The notes beneath the pieces are model-generated. The model did not search any database, was not told the origin of the DNA, and saw nothing but the letters and a program-made list of their open reading frames with translations. A DNA stretch of 64,000 nucleotides from CAZACZ01 sp964483695 (GTDB taxonomy: Bacteria; Deinococcota; Deinococci; Deinococcales; Trueperaceae), in contig CAZACZ010000001.1 of the NCBI GenBank assembly GCA_964483695.1, positions 1 through 64,000 of the forward strand, in the 5' to 3' direction. Below, piece by piece: positions 9,257 through 17,454 of this stretch; positions within the stretch are counted from its first letter, which is position 1; each line of letters begins with the position of its first letter. The position numbers and the translations under genes were made by a program.

Positions 9257-9262
9257 AGTATA
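9257..9262 (-). promoter_or_regulatory. -10 box upstream of the 626-residue protein
   Basis: TATACT on the minus strand, 9 nt before ATG 9247; transcription would start within one or two bases of the start codon. No clear -35. Confidence 0.45.
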
Positions 9263-9295
9263 CGGAGGCTGGCGCGCGTTGCCGTACCGGAATCC

Positions 9296-10450
9296 TCATC
9301 TGGCGTGCCCCGACTCGCGCGCCAGCGCGTCCGCGTGCCGCGCCAGCTCCGACAGCGCCGTGACCAGCACGTCGACCGCCCGCAGGTACTCGCCGACGAC
9401 GATGCGCTCGTCGGGGGCGTGGTCGAGCGCCGCGTCGCCGGGCCCGTACGCCACCATCGGCACCGGCCAGGAAGGTGCCACCACGTTCATGTCCGAGGTG
9501 CCGGTCTTGACCAGGTGCCGCGGCGCGCCACCGCGCGCGCGGATCGCGCTGCGGAACGCAGCCGCCAGGGCGGTGTCCTTGCCCGAGCGGTAGGCGAGCT
9601 CGCCCGGTACGAACGCCAGCGTGACGCCGGGACCGAGGTCGAGGCGCCGCAGTTCGGCCTCCAGCCGTTCGGGCGGCACTGCCGGCGGCAGCCGGAACTG
9701 AAGCCTCGCCCGAGCGCGCTGGACGAGACCGTCGTTGTCGCCCGCCACGTCCTGCAGGCTGAGTTGGACTTCGTCGTAGCGGCCGGAGCCTGGTCCGCCT
9801 GCGCGTTCGCGGGCGTTCCACTCCTGACAGAAGGCACGCACCCGCGCGAAGGCGTCGACGACCGTCTCGAGCGCGGTCGGTTCGTCGGCCGCGCTATGGA
9901 AGTTGGCCCGGGTCACACCAAGCGTGACCGTGGCTCGGCCCTTGTACCCCAGCGTGATGGCGTCCCAGCCGCTCGGCTCGCCGACGATCACCAGGTCGGG
10001 CCGCTCGTACGCCTCCACCGCGTACCGCGCGCCCGGGCTGCCCGGCGACTCCTCCCCGACCGCTCCGATCAACCGCACGTGTAGACGTTCGGAGGCCTCC
10101 GGCGGCAGGCGGGCGACGGCCGCCAGCGCGGCGCAGAAGCTCCCCTTGGCATCGACGGCGCCGCGCCCGTGCAGCACCCCGTCGGCGTCGAGCCGGACCG
10201 GGATGTCGCCGGGAACGGTATCGATGTGCCCGAGGAAGGTCACTCGCAGCGGCCCCGAACCCCAGCGCCCGACGGCGTTGCCGGCAGAGTCGACGAACGC
10301 CTCGTCGCAGAACCGCGCCATCGCCCCGACGAGGTACGAAGCGACCTCGCCCTCCGAGCCGGAAGGGCTGGGGCGCCGCACCGCCCCTTCGAGCAACGCG
10401 ACCGGTTCGAGCGCTCGACCCCTCCCGGGATCGGCCTGGGCGCCCTTCAA
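9296..10450 (-). CDS. lysK: LysW-lysine hydrolase (M20 family)
   Basis: 384 residues. Releases lysine (or ornithine) from the LysW carrier. M20 metal-site pattern: FLGHIDTVPG, GRGAVDAKGSFCAAL, GEESPGS and EPSGWDAITLGYKG; the C-terminal KTGTSDMNV is typical of LysK. Start placed at TTG 10450, whose last bases overlap the lysJ stop (TTGA); no ATG or GTG lies between it and the conserved SPSGSEGE segment in a sensible place, and the frame upstream merely runs antisense-like through lysJ. Last gene of the operon. Confidence 0.92.
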   Translation of the reverse strand: MKGAQADPGRGRALEPVALLEGAVRRPSPSGSEGEVASYLVGAMARFCDEAFVDSAGNAVGRWGSGPLRVTFLGHIDTVPGDIPVRLDADGVLHGRGAVDAKGSFCAALAAVARLPPEASERLHVRLIGAVGEESPGSPGARYAVEAYERPDLVIVGEPSGWDAITLGYKGRATVTLGVTRANFHSAADEPTALETVVDAFARVRAFCQEWNARERAGGPGSGRYDEVQLSLQDVAGDNDGLVQRARARLQFRLPPAVPPERLEAELRRLDLGPGVTLAFVPGELAYRSGKDTALAAAFRSAIRARGGAPRHLVKTGTSDMNVVAPSWPVPMVAYGPGDAALDHAPDERIVVGEYLRAVDVLVTALSELARHADALARESGHAR

Positions 10451-11655
10451 CCCCTGGCCAACACGCGGCCGATGCGCGCCACCGCGTCGTCGATCTGCTC
10501 GGGCGACACCACGAGCGGCGGCAACAGCCGGATCACGGTCGCGCCGCCTGCGATGGTCAGCAGGCCTTCCTCGCGCAGCGCCTGGATGACCGGCGCTGCC
10601 TTCTCCCGCAGTTCGAGCCCGACCATCAGCCCACGGCCCCTGACCTCGCGCACGCGCCCGTCGCCCAACGCGCGCAAGCCCGCCACCAGGCGCTCGCCCA
10701 TGGCACGCGCGTGCGCCATCAGGCCCCGTTCCTCGATCTCCTGCAGCACGGCCAGGCCGGCGGCGGCGGCCAGCGGGTTGCCGCCGAACGTGCTCCCGTG
10801 ACCGCCCTTGGGCATCGCCGCCGCCACCTCGGCGGTCATCAGCACCGCGCCGATCGGCACGCCACCGGCAAGCCCCTTGGCCAACGTGACGATGTCCCCG
10901 CTCACGTCGGCGTGCTCGCTGGCGAGGAAGGTGCCGGTCCTGCCCACGCCCGACTGGATCTCGTCGAGGACGAGCAGGGCCCCACGTTCGCGGGTGATCT
11001 CGCGCGCCCGCCGCAGGTAGGCGTCGCTGGCAAGGTGGATGCCGCTCTCGCCTTGGATCGGTTCGAGCAGCACGGCCGCCGTCTCGTCGCCGACGGCGGC
11101 ATCGAGCTCCTCGACGTCGTCGAAGCGCACGAAGTCGACGTCGATGGAGAAGGGAGCGAACGGCTCGCGGTACGCAGGCTCCCACGTCAGTGGCAGCACC
11201 CCGAGGGTGCGCCCCGAGAACCCGCGCTTGGCCGCCACGAAGCGGCGGCGGCCGGTCGCCACGCGCGCCCACTTCAACGCCGCCTCGTTCGCCTCGGCGC
11301 CGGAGTTGGCGAGGAACACGCGCTCCAACGGTGGCTTCACGTAGCGGAACAAGGCGTCGACGAAGGCGGTACGAGTGTCGTTGCCGAGGTTCTGCGGGCA
11401 CACGATCAGGCGTCGCGCCTGCTCCGCCACCGCGGACGCCAGCCGCTCGTTCCCATGCCCCACGCTGGCCACCGCGATGCCGGCCATGAAGTCGAGGTAC
11501 GCCCGGCCGTCGGCGTCGAAGAGGGTGGCGCCTTCCCCGCGCACGAACACCACGTCGGGCGCCCACAACCCGGAGCGGTGGAGCGCGTCGCGCGCGAGGA
11601 TCTCGGCGCCGTGCACGCCGCTGCGAGGTTCGGGGCTGGTGGTGGTCTCGCTCAT
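10447..11655 (-). CDS. lysJ: LysW-gamma-L-lysine/ornithine aminotransferase
   Basis: 402 residues, class-III PLP aminotransferase. Converts LysW-gamma-aminoadipate semialdehyde to LysW-gamma-lysine. Features: ANSGAEANEAALKWAR, VLLEPIQGESG, LVLDEIQSGVGRTG and the PLP lysine in TLAKGLAGG. Start at ATG 11655, preceded by GGGAAGGGAAGC; in-frame codons further up have no such site. Lies between lysZ and lysK. A 133-nt gap separates it from lysZ, the longest in this operon. Confidence 0.94.
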   Translation of the reverse strand: MSETTTSPEPRSGVHGAEILARDALHRSGLWAPDVVFVRGEGATLFDADGRAYLDFMAGIAVASVGHGNERLASAVAEQARRLIVCPQNLGNDTRTAFVDALFRYVKPPLERVFLANSGAEANEAALKWARVATGRRRFVAAKRGFSGRTLGVLPLTWEPAYREPFAPFSIDVDFVRFDDVEELDAAVGDETAAVLLEPIQGESGIHLASDAYLRRAREITRERGALLVLDEIQSGVGRTGTFLASEHADVSGDIVTLAKGLAGGVPIGAVLMTAEVAAAMPKGGHGSTFGGNPLAAAAGLAVLQEIEERGLMAHARAMGERLVAGLRALGDGRVREVRGRGLMVGLELREKAAPVIQALREEGLLTIAGGATVIRLLPPLVVSPEQIDDAVARIGRVLARG

Positions 11656-11788
11656 GTCGCTTCCCTTCCCAACTCGGGTCGTCGTTCGCCTAGGGGACGC
11701 GGAAACCGGAGAATGTACCGAACGGTCCGTATATCTCCGCTGGACCGGTCCGTCCGGCCACATGCCGCACGCGTCGGCGCACTCGGGC

Positions 11789-12607
11789 TCACGCTACCAC
11801 CGTGCCGACGCCGCGCAACGCGGCGCGCACCGGCGCTTCGCGGCGGGCGTCCCCGATGACCACCCTGCCGACGCCGCCACGAACGGCGTCGGCCGCCCCC
11901 ATCAGCTTGCGCTTCATCCGCCCCTGCGCCAGGCGTAGGTGGGCGTCGACCTCCCCTACCGGCACGTGCGGCACCAACGAGGCCGGGTCGGGGAAGTCGC
12001 GCAGCAGACCGGGCACGTTCGACAGCAACACCAGCGCGTCCGCACGCAGCGCGACGGCGATGGCAGCGGCGGCACGGTCGCCGTCGACGTTGATGGCCTC
12101 GCCCTCGAAGCTGGCGGCAGGCGGCGTCACCACGGGCAGGTAGCCGGCGCCGTGCAGCACCTCCAGCAAGCCGACGTTCACGCGCTCCACCGTACCGGTG
12201 CGATCGCCTCGCAGCACGACGGTCTTGCCGTCCTCGACGCTGCGCACGGTGGCCTTGCGGCGACCCTCGAGCAGCCTGCCGTCGAGTCCCGACAGCCCGA
12301 CGGCGTTCGCGCCGAGCATCTGCAGGCGCTCCACCACGTCCTTGTTCACCTTGCCGCAGTAGACCATCTCGAAGATCTCGAGGGTCCGCCGGTCGGTGTA
12401 GCGGCTGGTGATCCCCGTCGGACTGGTCACGAAGCGCGGTGGATGGCCGAGCGCTTCGGCCACACGGTTCGTTTCCGCGCTCCCGCCATGCACCACCACC
12501 AGCCGCGCGCCCTCGGAGGCCAACGCCGCCACGTCGGCGCAGACCGCGCCGAGGTCGATGCCGTCGGCCCCGCCGACCTTCACGACCAGCACCGGTGCGG
12601 CGCTCAC
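11789..12607 (-). CDS. lysZ: LysW-gamma-aminoadipate kinase
   Basis: 272 residues, amino acid kinase (N-acetylglutamate kinase-like) fold. Phosphorylates the side-chain carboxylate of LysW-bound aminoadipate. Motifs: VLVVKVGG at the N-terminus, LVVVHGGSAETN, and a nucleotide-site segment INVDGDRAAAAIA. GTG 12607 overlaps the lysY stop (GTGA), indicating coupling; the frame upstream of it is a lysY shadow. An aminoadipate versus glutamate preference cannot be settled by eye. Confidence 0.94.
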   Translation of the reverse strand: MSAAPVLVVKVGGADGIDLGAVCADVAALASEGARLVVVHGGSAETNRVAEALGHPPRFVTSPTGITSRYTDRRTLEIFEMVYCGKVNKDVVERLQMLGANAVGLSGLDGRLLEGRRKATVRSVEDGKTVVLRGDRTGTVERVNVGLLEVLHGAGYLPVVTPPAASFEGEAINVDGDRAAAAIAVALRADALVLLSNVPGLLRDFPDPASLVPHVPVGEVDAHLRLAQGRMKRKLMGAADAVRGGVGRVVIGDARREAPVRAALRGVGTVVA

Positions 12608-13638
12608 GGGTGCAGCCCGGGGAACCCGAGGCCGAGCGTCTCGTCCCATCCCATCGCGACGTTCAGCGCTTGCACCGCGTGACCGGCGGTCCCTTTGACC
12701 AGGTTGTCGATGGCCGACAGCACCACCAGCCGCCCGCTGTCCGGGTCGAGCTCGAACCCCACGTCGCACCAGTTGCTGCCGTCGAGCACGCGCGGGTCGG
12801 GTACGCGGTGGATGCCCTTGCGCGCGGCCACCAGGCGCACGAACGGCTCGTCTTCGTACTGCTCGCGGTACGCGCCTTGGACGTCGCGCTCGCTGGTGCC
12901 GTCGGTAAGGAAGACGTGCGCGGTGACCAGGATGCCGCGGACCCGCTCGATCGCGGTGGCGGTGAGGTGCAGTCGGGCACCGGGCAGCTGCTCCTCGACC
13001 TCGGCGGTGTGCCGGTGGCGCGTCGCGGCGTAGGTGCGCACCACGCCGGCACGCTCCGGGTGGTGGCTCGCCAAGTTCGGCCGGTTCCCGGCAGCGCTGG
13101 AGCCGACCTTGGCCTCCGCGATGACGTCACCCTTCGCCACCAGACCGGCGCGGAACAGCGGCATCAGGCCGATCAGCGTGGCGGTGGCGATGCAGCCCGC
13201 GCCGGCGATACGATCGGCGCCGACCAACGTCTGGCGGCCGAGCTCCGGGTTGGCGTACGCGAACGACCCGAGCAGATCGCTGCGCGGGTGGTCGTGGCCG
13301 TAGTAGGCGCGGTAGCGTGCGGCGTCGCGCAAGCGGAAGTCGGACGAGAGGTCGATCAAGCGCGGTGCACGCGCCGCTAGGTCGTCGACCATGCCGGCCG
13401 CCATCCCGTGCGGCAAGGCGGCCACGACGAGGTCGGCATCGGCCAACTCGGCCAACGGCGTGAACCGCAGGCGGGTGACGTCGCGAAGGTTGGGATGCAC
13501 CAACGCGACCGGAAGCCCGGCGTTGCGTTCGCTGGTGACCTGGACCACTTCGAGCCCAGGATGCCCGAGGGCGATGCGCAGGAACTCGCCACCGGCGTAG
13601 CCGGAGCCCCCCACCAACGCAACCCGCAGCCGCTCCAT
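12604..13638 (-). CDS. lysY: LysW-gamma-aminoadipyl phosphate reductase
   Basis: 344 residues, ArgC/LysY family. Reduces the LysW-bound acyl phosphate with NADPH. N-terminal Rossmann motif VALVGGSGYAGGEF, catalytic Cys in AGCIATAT, and the FAYANPELGR and KVGSSAAGNRP segments typical of the family. ATG 13638 lies 10 nt after the lysX stop. Its stop overlaps the lysZ start. Confidence 0.94.
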   Translation of the reverse strand: MERLRVALVGGSGYAGGEFLRIALGHPGLEVVQVTSERNAGLPVALVHPNLRDVTRLRFTPLAELADADLVVAALPHGMAAGMVDDLAARAPRLIDLSSDFRLRDAARYRAYYGHDHPRSDLLGSFAYANPELGRQTLVGADRIAGAGCIATATLIGLMPLFRAGLVAKGDVIAEAKVGSSAAGNRPNLASHHPERAGVVRTYAATRHRHTAEVEEQLPGARLHLTATAIERVRGILVTAHVFLTDGTSERDVQGAYREQYEDEPFVRLVAARKGIHRVPDPRVLDGSNWCDVGFELDPDSGRLVVLSAIDNLVKGTAGHAVQALNVAMGWDETLGLGFPGLHP

Positions 13639-13648
13639 GTTCGCCGGA

Positions 13649-14578
13649 CTACCCGCGTGCGCCGGCCGGTACGGGCGCAGCGGCGGCGGCAGCCGCCCGC
13701 CTATCGCGCGTCGGCGCCGCTAGTTCGGCGACCCTCAGCACGAACCCGGCCAGCCGGTCGGGGATGTCCACGCCGGTCGTGTCGATCGAGTTGCGGAACT
13801 CCATGGTGTGGTTGACCTCGACCACCTGCAGACCGCTCTCCGCCTCGACCAGGTCGACCGCCAGGGCGCCACCACCGACCGCGCGCGCGGCGGCCGCGGC
13901 GATGCTCGCCAACTCGGGCGTGACCTCGCAGTTCGTGGCCTTGCCGCCGCGTGCGGTGTTGGTGATCCAGTGCTCGCTGTGGCGGTAGATGGCGGCGATG
14001 ACCTCGTCGCCGAGCGCGGGATGGCTCAAGACGAACGCGCGGATGTCGCGGCCGGGCTTGCGCACGTGCTCCTGAAGGTAGAGCAGCCGGTGTTGCGGGC
14101 CTCCGAGCGCCTCCTTGTGCTCCAGGACGGCCTCGAGCGCGTCCTGGTCGGACAGGCGGGCCACCATCCTGCCCCAGCTTCCCACCACGGGCTTCACCAC
14201 GACGGGGTACCCGAACGCCTCGGCCAAGGCGAAGGCGCCGTTCTTGTCGAAGGCGAGGCCCGTCCTCGGGGTAGGCACGCCTGCCCGCACCAACGCGAGG
14301 CTGGTGGCGAGCTTGTCGCCGCATGCGTCGATGACCTCGGGCGCGTTGACCACGGCCGCCCCGGCCGCCTGGTACACCCTCGCCACGGCTGCTCCGCGGG
14401 TCTGGGCCATGCAGCGGATCAAGGCCACGTCGGGCCGGTCGAGCGGCCGCCCGAGATCGAACGTCGACGTCGGCGCGTACACCGACTCGACCGCGACGCC
14501 TCGCCGTTCGAACGCCTCGAACAGCAATCGCTCCTCGGGCCGCAGACGGTCGTAGACGACGGCGATCCGTGGGATCAT
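13649..14578 (-). CDS. lysX: LysW-aminoadipate ligase (ATP-grasp)
   Basis: 309 residues. ATP-dependent attachment of alpha-aminoadipate to the C-terminal Glu of LysW. ATP-grasp features: DKLATSLALVRAGVPTPRT, VVKPVVGSWGRMVARL, LQEHVRKPGRDIR, and VVEVNHTMEFRNS at the metal site. The segment ITNTARGGKATNCE is characteristic of LysX/ArgX. ATG overlaps the lysW stop (ATGA). C-terminal 20 residues are Ala-rich and probably disordered. Confidence 0.94.
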   Translation of the reverse strand: MIPRIAVVYDRLRPEERLLFEAFERRGVAVESVYAPTSTFDLGRPLDRPDVALIRCMAQTRGAAVARVYQAAGAAVVNAPEVIDACGDKLATSLALVRAGVPTPRTGLAFDKNGAFALAEAFGYPVVVKPVVGSWGRMVARLSDQDALEAVLEHKEALGGPQHRLLYLQEHVRKPGRDIRAFVLSHPALGDEVIAAIYRHSEHWITNTARGGKATNCEVTPELASIAAAAARAVGGGALAVDLVEAESGLQVVEVNHTMEFRNSIDTTGVDIPDRLAGFVLRVAELAAPTRDRRAAAAAAAPVPAGARG

Positions 14579-14742
14579 TCGCCCCAGTCCTCGTCCTCCT
14601 CCGGCGCCAACTCGAAGCGCAGCGGCGCCAACTCGACGACTTCGAGCTCCGCCCCTTCGTCGGTGACGAGCAGTTCGCCGAGGCGCAGACCGTTCGGGTC
14701 GACGTCGATGCGGCCGTACGGGGTGTCGATCATCTGGATCAT
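14575..14742 (-). CDS. lysW: Amino-group carrier protein LysW lacking all zinc-ligand cysteines
   Basis: 55 residues, the normal LysW length. The C-terminal half GAELEVVELAPLRFELAP and the terminal EDWGE, whose last Glu carries the substrate, are classic LysW. The N-terminal half has no cysteine, whereas known LysW has two CxxC knuckles binding zinc; where VCxxCGAELEVV is expected this protein has VTDEGAELEVV. Start at ATG 14742: AAGGAG lies 9 nt upstream and third-position GC jumps to near 100% from here. In-frame ATGs at 14838 and 14847 are possible but 14743-14847 has poor codon bias. First gene of the operon; stop overlaps lysX. Confidence 0.88.
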   Translation of the reverse strand: MIQMIDTPYGRIDVDPNGLRLGELLVTDEGAELEVVELAPLRFELAPEEDEDWGE

Positions 14743-14845
14743 GGCAACGGGCTCCTTCGGATGGCGAGCTAGCACGCTTTCGTTTCGAATGCGTGGCGCG
14801 TCGAGTAGCTCGACTTCGCCACCGGGCTTCGGCGGCATGGCGGGC

Positions 14846-14875
14846 ATCCTACGCTCCTCGGACGACCCCTGTCAA
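14846..14875 (-). promoter_or_regulatory. Promoter of the lysWXYZJK operon
   Basis: On the minus strand TTGACA (14870-14875), 18 nt spacer, TAGGAT (14846-14851). Near-consensus. Transcription should start near 14839, leaving a leader of about 97 nt before ATG 14742. Confidence 0.65.
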
Positions 14876-14881
14876 CTCGGT

Positions 14882-14899
14882 GTTTCATGCGTCTGAAAC
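14882..14899. promoter_or_regulatory. Palindromic operator candidate upstream of lysW
   Basis: GTTTCATGCGTCTGAAAC: perfect 6-bp arms GTTTCA/TGAAAC with a 6-nt spacer, ending 6 nt upstream of the lysW -35 box. Position suits an activator or a repressor. The regulator is unknown. Confidence 0.5.
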
Positions 14900-15040
14900 G
14901 CGATTCCTGACGAATCCCAGGTGGCCGGCCGACGCCGCCTTCGCTCCGGCGTCGCGCGGCCGAGCAGGCGTGGCGAAGCAGTGCGATCGCGGCTGTCTGC
15001 TTTCGTTTCGTAAGCGGGGGTTCGAGCCGAGGTACCGCGC

Positions 15041-15754
15041 TCAGGAACCGACGGCCACCAGGCAGAGCGGCAGCTCGCTGCGGCCGTCGATCTGCAGCAG
15101 CCGTGCCAGTTCGTCGTCGTAGAAGTCGGCCACGAACTGAGCGGCCAGGCCCAGGGCACTGGCGCCCAGCACCAGGTCCTGCGCGGCCGCGCCGGCGTCT
15201 AGGAACAGGTAGCGGTACGCCCGCCCGCCCTCGGCGGTGCGGTGACGCCCCGGGATGCCGGTGAAGCACACCACCGCCGCTTGAGCCCCGACCTCGAGCG
15301 GGGCCAGCAGGGCATCCGCCAGGCGCTGGCTGGGATCACCCATCTCCAGATGCTCGAGGCTGTGATCGCGGGCGTTGTAGTGGTAGACGCCTGGGAACAG
15401 GTCCTGCACGTTGCGCGCCAACACGTACGCTTCGAGCGACGACACCCCGTGGGCGCTCAGGTGGATGCGCTCGCGGCCGAACGTGAAGCCCACCGCGCCC
15501 CACAACAGCTGCGAGAGCTGCGTCTGCTTGATGCGCCCGCCCTCGGCCACCCCGTTCCGGGCCGCGGACAACGCCGTCCACACGCCCGTTCCGCCTTTCA
15601 ACTGCGGCGCGGGCAGGGCCGCGACCTCCTGGGGGTTGGCGTACACCTTGAAGGGCGGCGCCACACGCGTCCGTGCCGCGGGCAGCTGACCGCGACGGAA
15701 CTTCGTCTGAGCGTGGAATTCCGCGCCGATGGAACGCTCTTTGCTCGGTGACAC
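15041..15754 (-). CDS. SagB/ThcOx-family nitroreductase-like oxidoreductase
   Basis: 237 residues, FMN nitroreductase fold of the SagB type. The early segment includes SIGAEFHAQTKF, the body LSQLLWGAVGFTF, GVYHYNARDHSLEHL and, near the end, QDLVLGASALGLAAQFVADF. Known SagB proteins oxidise azolines in RiPP clusters, but many genomes have lone homologues of unknown role; I see no precursor peptide or YcaO cyclase here. GTG 15754 has GGGAG five bases upstream and a TAGACT box at 15771-15776 on the same strand. Confidence 0.82.
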   Translation of the reverse strand: MSPSKERSIGAEFHAQTKFRRGQLPAARTRVAPPFKVYANPQEVAALPAPQLKGGTGVWTALSAARNGVAEGGRIKQTQLSQLLWGAVGFTFGRERIHLSAHGVSSLEAYVLARNVQDLFPGVYHYNARDHSLEHLEMGDPSQRLADALLAPLEVGAQAAVVCFTGIPGRHRTAEGGRAYRYLFLDAGAAAQDLVLGASALGLAAQFVADFYDDELARLLQIDGRSELPLCLVAVGS

Positions 15755-15770
15755 GGGTGCTCCCGGGTGG

Positions 15771-15776
15771 AGTCTA
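15771..15776 (-). promoter_or_regulatory. -10 box of the SagB-like gene
   Basis: TAGACT on the minus strand, 16 nt upstream of the GTG, leaving a short leader that contains GGGAG. Confidence 0.4.
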
Positions 15777-15801
15777 GCATCCGGCTCCGGCGCTCCCCGG
15801 G

Positions 15802-15807
15802 TACGCT
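15802..15807 (+). promoter_or_regulatory. -10 box of leaderless mutY transcript
   Basis: TACGCT, 6 nt before ATG 15814. Fits the TANNNT-N6/7-start pattern seen repeatedly in this window. Confidence 0.5.
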
Positions 15808-15813
15808 TGTCCC

Positions 15814-16896
15814 ATGCCGGCCGAGGAGCACGACTTCGCCGCGAGCCTACTGGCGCACTTCGACGCTCACCGTCGCGAGCTCCCCTGGCGCGAACCGGCC
15901 GCGGCATCCCGGCGCGACCCTTACGCGGTACTGGTGTCCGAGACGATGCTGCAGCAGACGCGCGTGCCGACGGCGACGCGGTACTTCGAACGGTGGATGG
16001 CTCGCTTCCCCGACGTCGGGGCGTTGGCGGCCGCTTCGCGCGACGACGTCCTGCGCGTCTGGGAGGGACTCGGCTACTACCGCCGCGCCCATGCGCTGCA
16101 CCAGGCGGCACGGGTCCTGGTGGAGCGACACGAGGGACGCGTGCCCCGCGACCCGGAGGCGCTGCGTCAGCTGCCCGGCATCGGGCCGTACTCGGCTGCC
16201 GCCATCGCCGCCTTCGCCTACGACCGTCCCGTCGTCGCCATCGACGCCAACGTGCGGCGCGTGGCGTGCCGCCTTGCCGGACACCTCTCGGCGCCGAAGG
16301 ACGCCGTCCTCGCTGCCGAGCTCGCCGCCCGCGCGCCGGCGCGCCGCCACGGCGACTACGCCGAGGCGCTGGTCGAACTGGGAGCGACGGTGTGCACCGC
16401 ACGCGCCCCGGCCTGCGCTTCGTGCCCGGTGACCCCCTGGTGCGCGGCCAAGGACCGAGGCCCCGATCGGTTCCCGACGAGCGCGGCCAAGGCCCCGCCG
16501 CCGACGCGGCGCCGTTACGCTTGGGTCGTGCAGCATGGCGGCTCGGTCCTGCTCGAACGGCGCGCGCGCGGCATGCTCGCCGGGCTGTGGGGCTTCCCGC
16601 AGCGCGACGCGCCGCCCGTCGACGCCGCGATGGCGGCGGCCAACGGTGTGGTGCACCCCGTCCCCGAGGTGCGGCACGCCTACAGCCACTACCGCCTTTC
16701 GCTCACGCCGTGCGTCGCCGAGGCCGCTTGCGCCGACGTCGAGCACGGCGACGGGCACGGCGCCGAGCAACGCTTCGTGCCGTGGGTGGCGCTCCCCGAG
16801 CTCGCCATGTCGGTCGTCGATCGCAAGGTCGTCGCCGCCCTGGTGAGCTCCGGTCACGCTCCGGCGGCCGCCGCGAGGCGGACGGGAGGACCATGA
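15814..16896 (+). CDS. mutY: A/G-specific adenine glycosylase
   Basis: 360 residues. Removes adenine mispaired with 8-oxoguanine. Catalytic Glu in SETMLQQTRV, helix-hairpin-helix LPGIGPYSAAAIA, catalytic Asp in VAIDANVRR, and the [4Fe-4S] ligands Cys-x6-Cys-x2-Cys-x5-Cys (CTARAPACASCPVTPWC). The C-terminal Nudix-like recognition domain begins near residue 230 (RRYAWVVQHGGSVLLERR). Stop overlaps the next start (ATGA). Confidence 0.96.
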   Translation: MPAEEHDFAASLLAHFDAHRRELPWREPAAASRRDPYAVLVSETMLQQTRVPTATRYFERWMARFPDVGALAAASRDDVLRVWEGLGYYRRAHALHQAARVLVERHEGRVPRDPEALRQLPGIGPYSAAAIAAFAYDRPVVAIDANVRRVACRLAGHLSAPKDAVLAAELAARAPARRHGDYAEALVELGATVCTARAPACASCPVTPWCAAKDRGPDRFPTSAAKAPPPTRRRYAWVVQHGGSVLLERRARGMLAGLWGFPQRDAPPVDAAMAAANGVVHPVPEVRHAYSHYRLSLTPCVAEAACADVEHGDGHGAEQRFVPWVALPELAMSVVDRKVVAALVSSGHAPAAAARRTGGP

Positions 16897-17294
16897 CGTT
16901 CCGCGTACGATTCGCCGAGACCGATCAGATGGGCATCGCGCATCACAGCGCGTACGTGATCTGGTGCGAGGCGGGGCGCGTCGAGTGGCTGCGCCGGCGC
17001 GGCCTCAGCTACCGCGAGATGGAGGACTCCGGGACCTCGCTGGCGGTGTCGCGCATCGAGCTCGCCTACCGCGCAGCCGCTCGCTTCGACGACCAGCTCG
17101 AGGTCGAGACGCGCCTGACCGAGGCGCGCAGCCGCCGGGTGGCGTTCCACTACCGCATCGTCCGGCCGCAGGACGGCGCGCTCGTCGCCACCGGCACCAG
17201 CGAGCACGTCCCCACCGACTCCGCCGGACGCGCCGTGCGGCTTCCCGAACGCTGGCTCGCGCCGCTGACGGAGATCCTCGCGCGCGACCCGTGA
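16893..17294 (+). CDS. Acyl-CoA thioesterase, YbgC/4HBT family
   Basis: 133 residues, single hotdog domain. FAETDQMGIAHHSAYVIWCEAGR is the family motif (shown as FAETDQMGIAHHSAY plus VIWCEAGR), with the active-site Asp in ETDQMG. GGGAGG precedes ATG 16893 and the start overlaps mutY (ATGA). Probably hydrolyses acyl-CoA; substrate unknown. Confidence 0.92.
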   Translation: MTFRVRFAETDQMGIAHHSAYVIWCEAGRVEWLRRRGLSYREMEDSGTSLAVSRIELAYRAAARFDDQLEVETRLTEARSRRVAFHYRIVRPQDGALVATGTSEHVPTDSAGRAVRLPERWLAPLTEILARDP

Positions 17295-17322
17295 GGCGCG
17301 CCCAGCCGGCCGGCCGCGCGGC

Positions 17323-17328
17323 TATACT
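17323..17328 (+). promoter_or_regulatory. -10 box upstream of guaB
   Basis: TATACT, 126 nt before the guaB ATG. The GC-rich leader between contains several short inverted repeats but no riboswitch I recognise. Confidence 0.45.
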
Positions 17329-17454
17329 TGCGCAACGTCGGCGCCGTAGCGCGGCGCGTGCGGTCCTCTGCCCCAACGAGCCGTAGGGTCCGTCACCGCC
17401 GGCGAGCGCGACCGCTCCCCACGCGTACGGCGCCGAACCGACCCGAGGTGATGC

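Larger units (their letters stand above)
14776..15010. repeat. Direct repeat GCTTTCGTTTCG flanking the lys promoter
   Basis: Identical 12-mers at 14776-14787 and 14999-15010, each followed by four bases and CG. One lies in the lysW leader, the other beyond the palindrome. AT-rich for this genome. Confidence 0.4.

Noticed and set aside
9296..11566. 756-residue minus frame suggesting a LysJ-LysK fusion
   Set aside because: LysJ is coded in another frame (10447-11655) with its own stop; the N-terminal part of the long frame is a shadow.
15041..15754. RiPP azoline cluster around the SagB-like gene
   Set aside because: No YcaO cyclase, precursor peptide or transporter of that type nearby; lone SagB-like genes are common.
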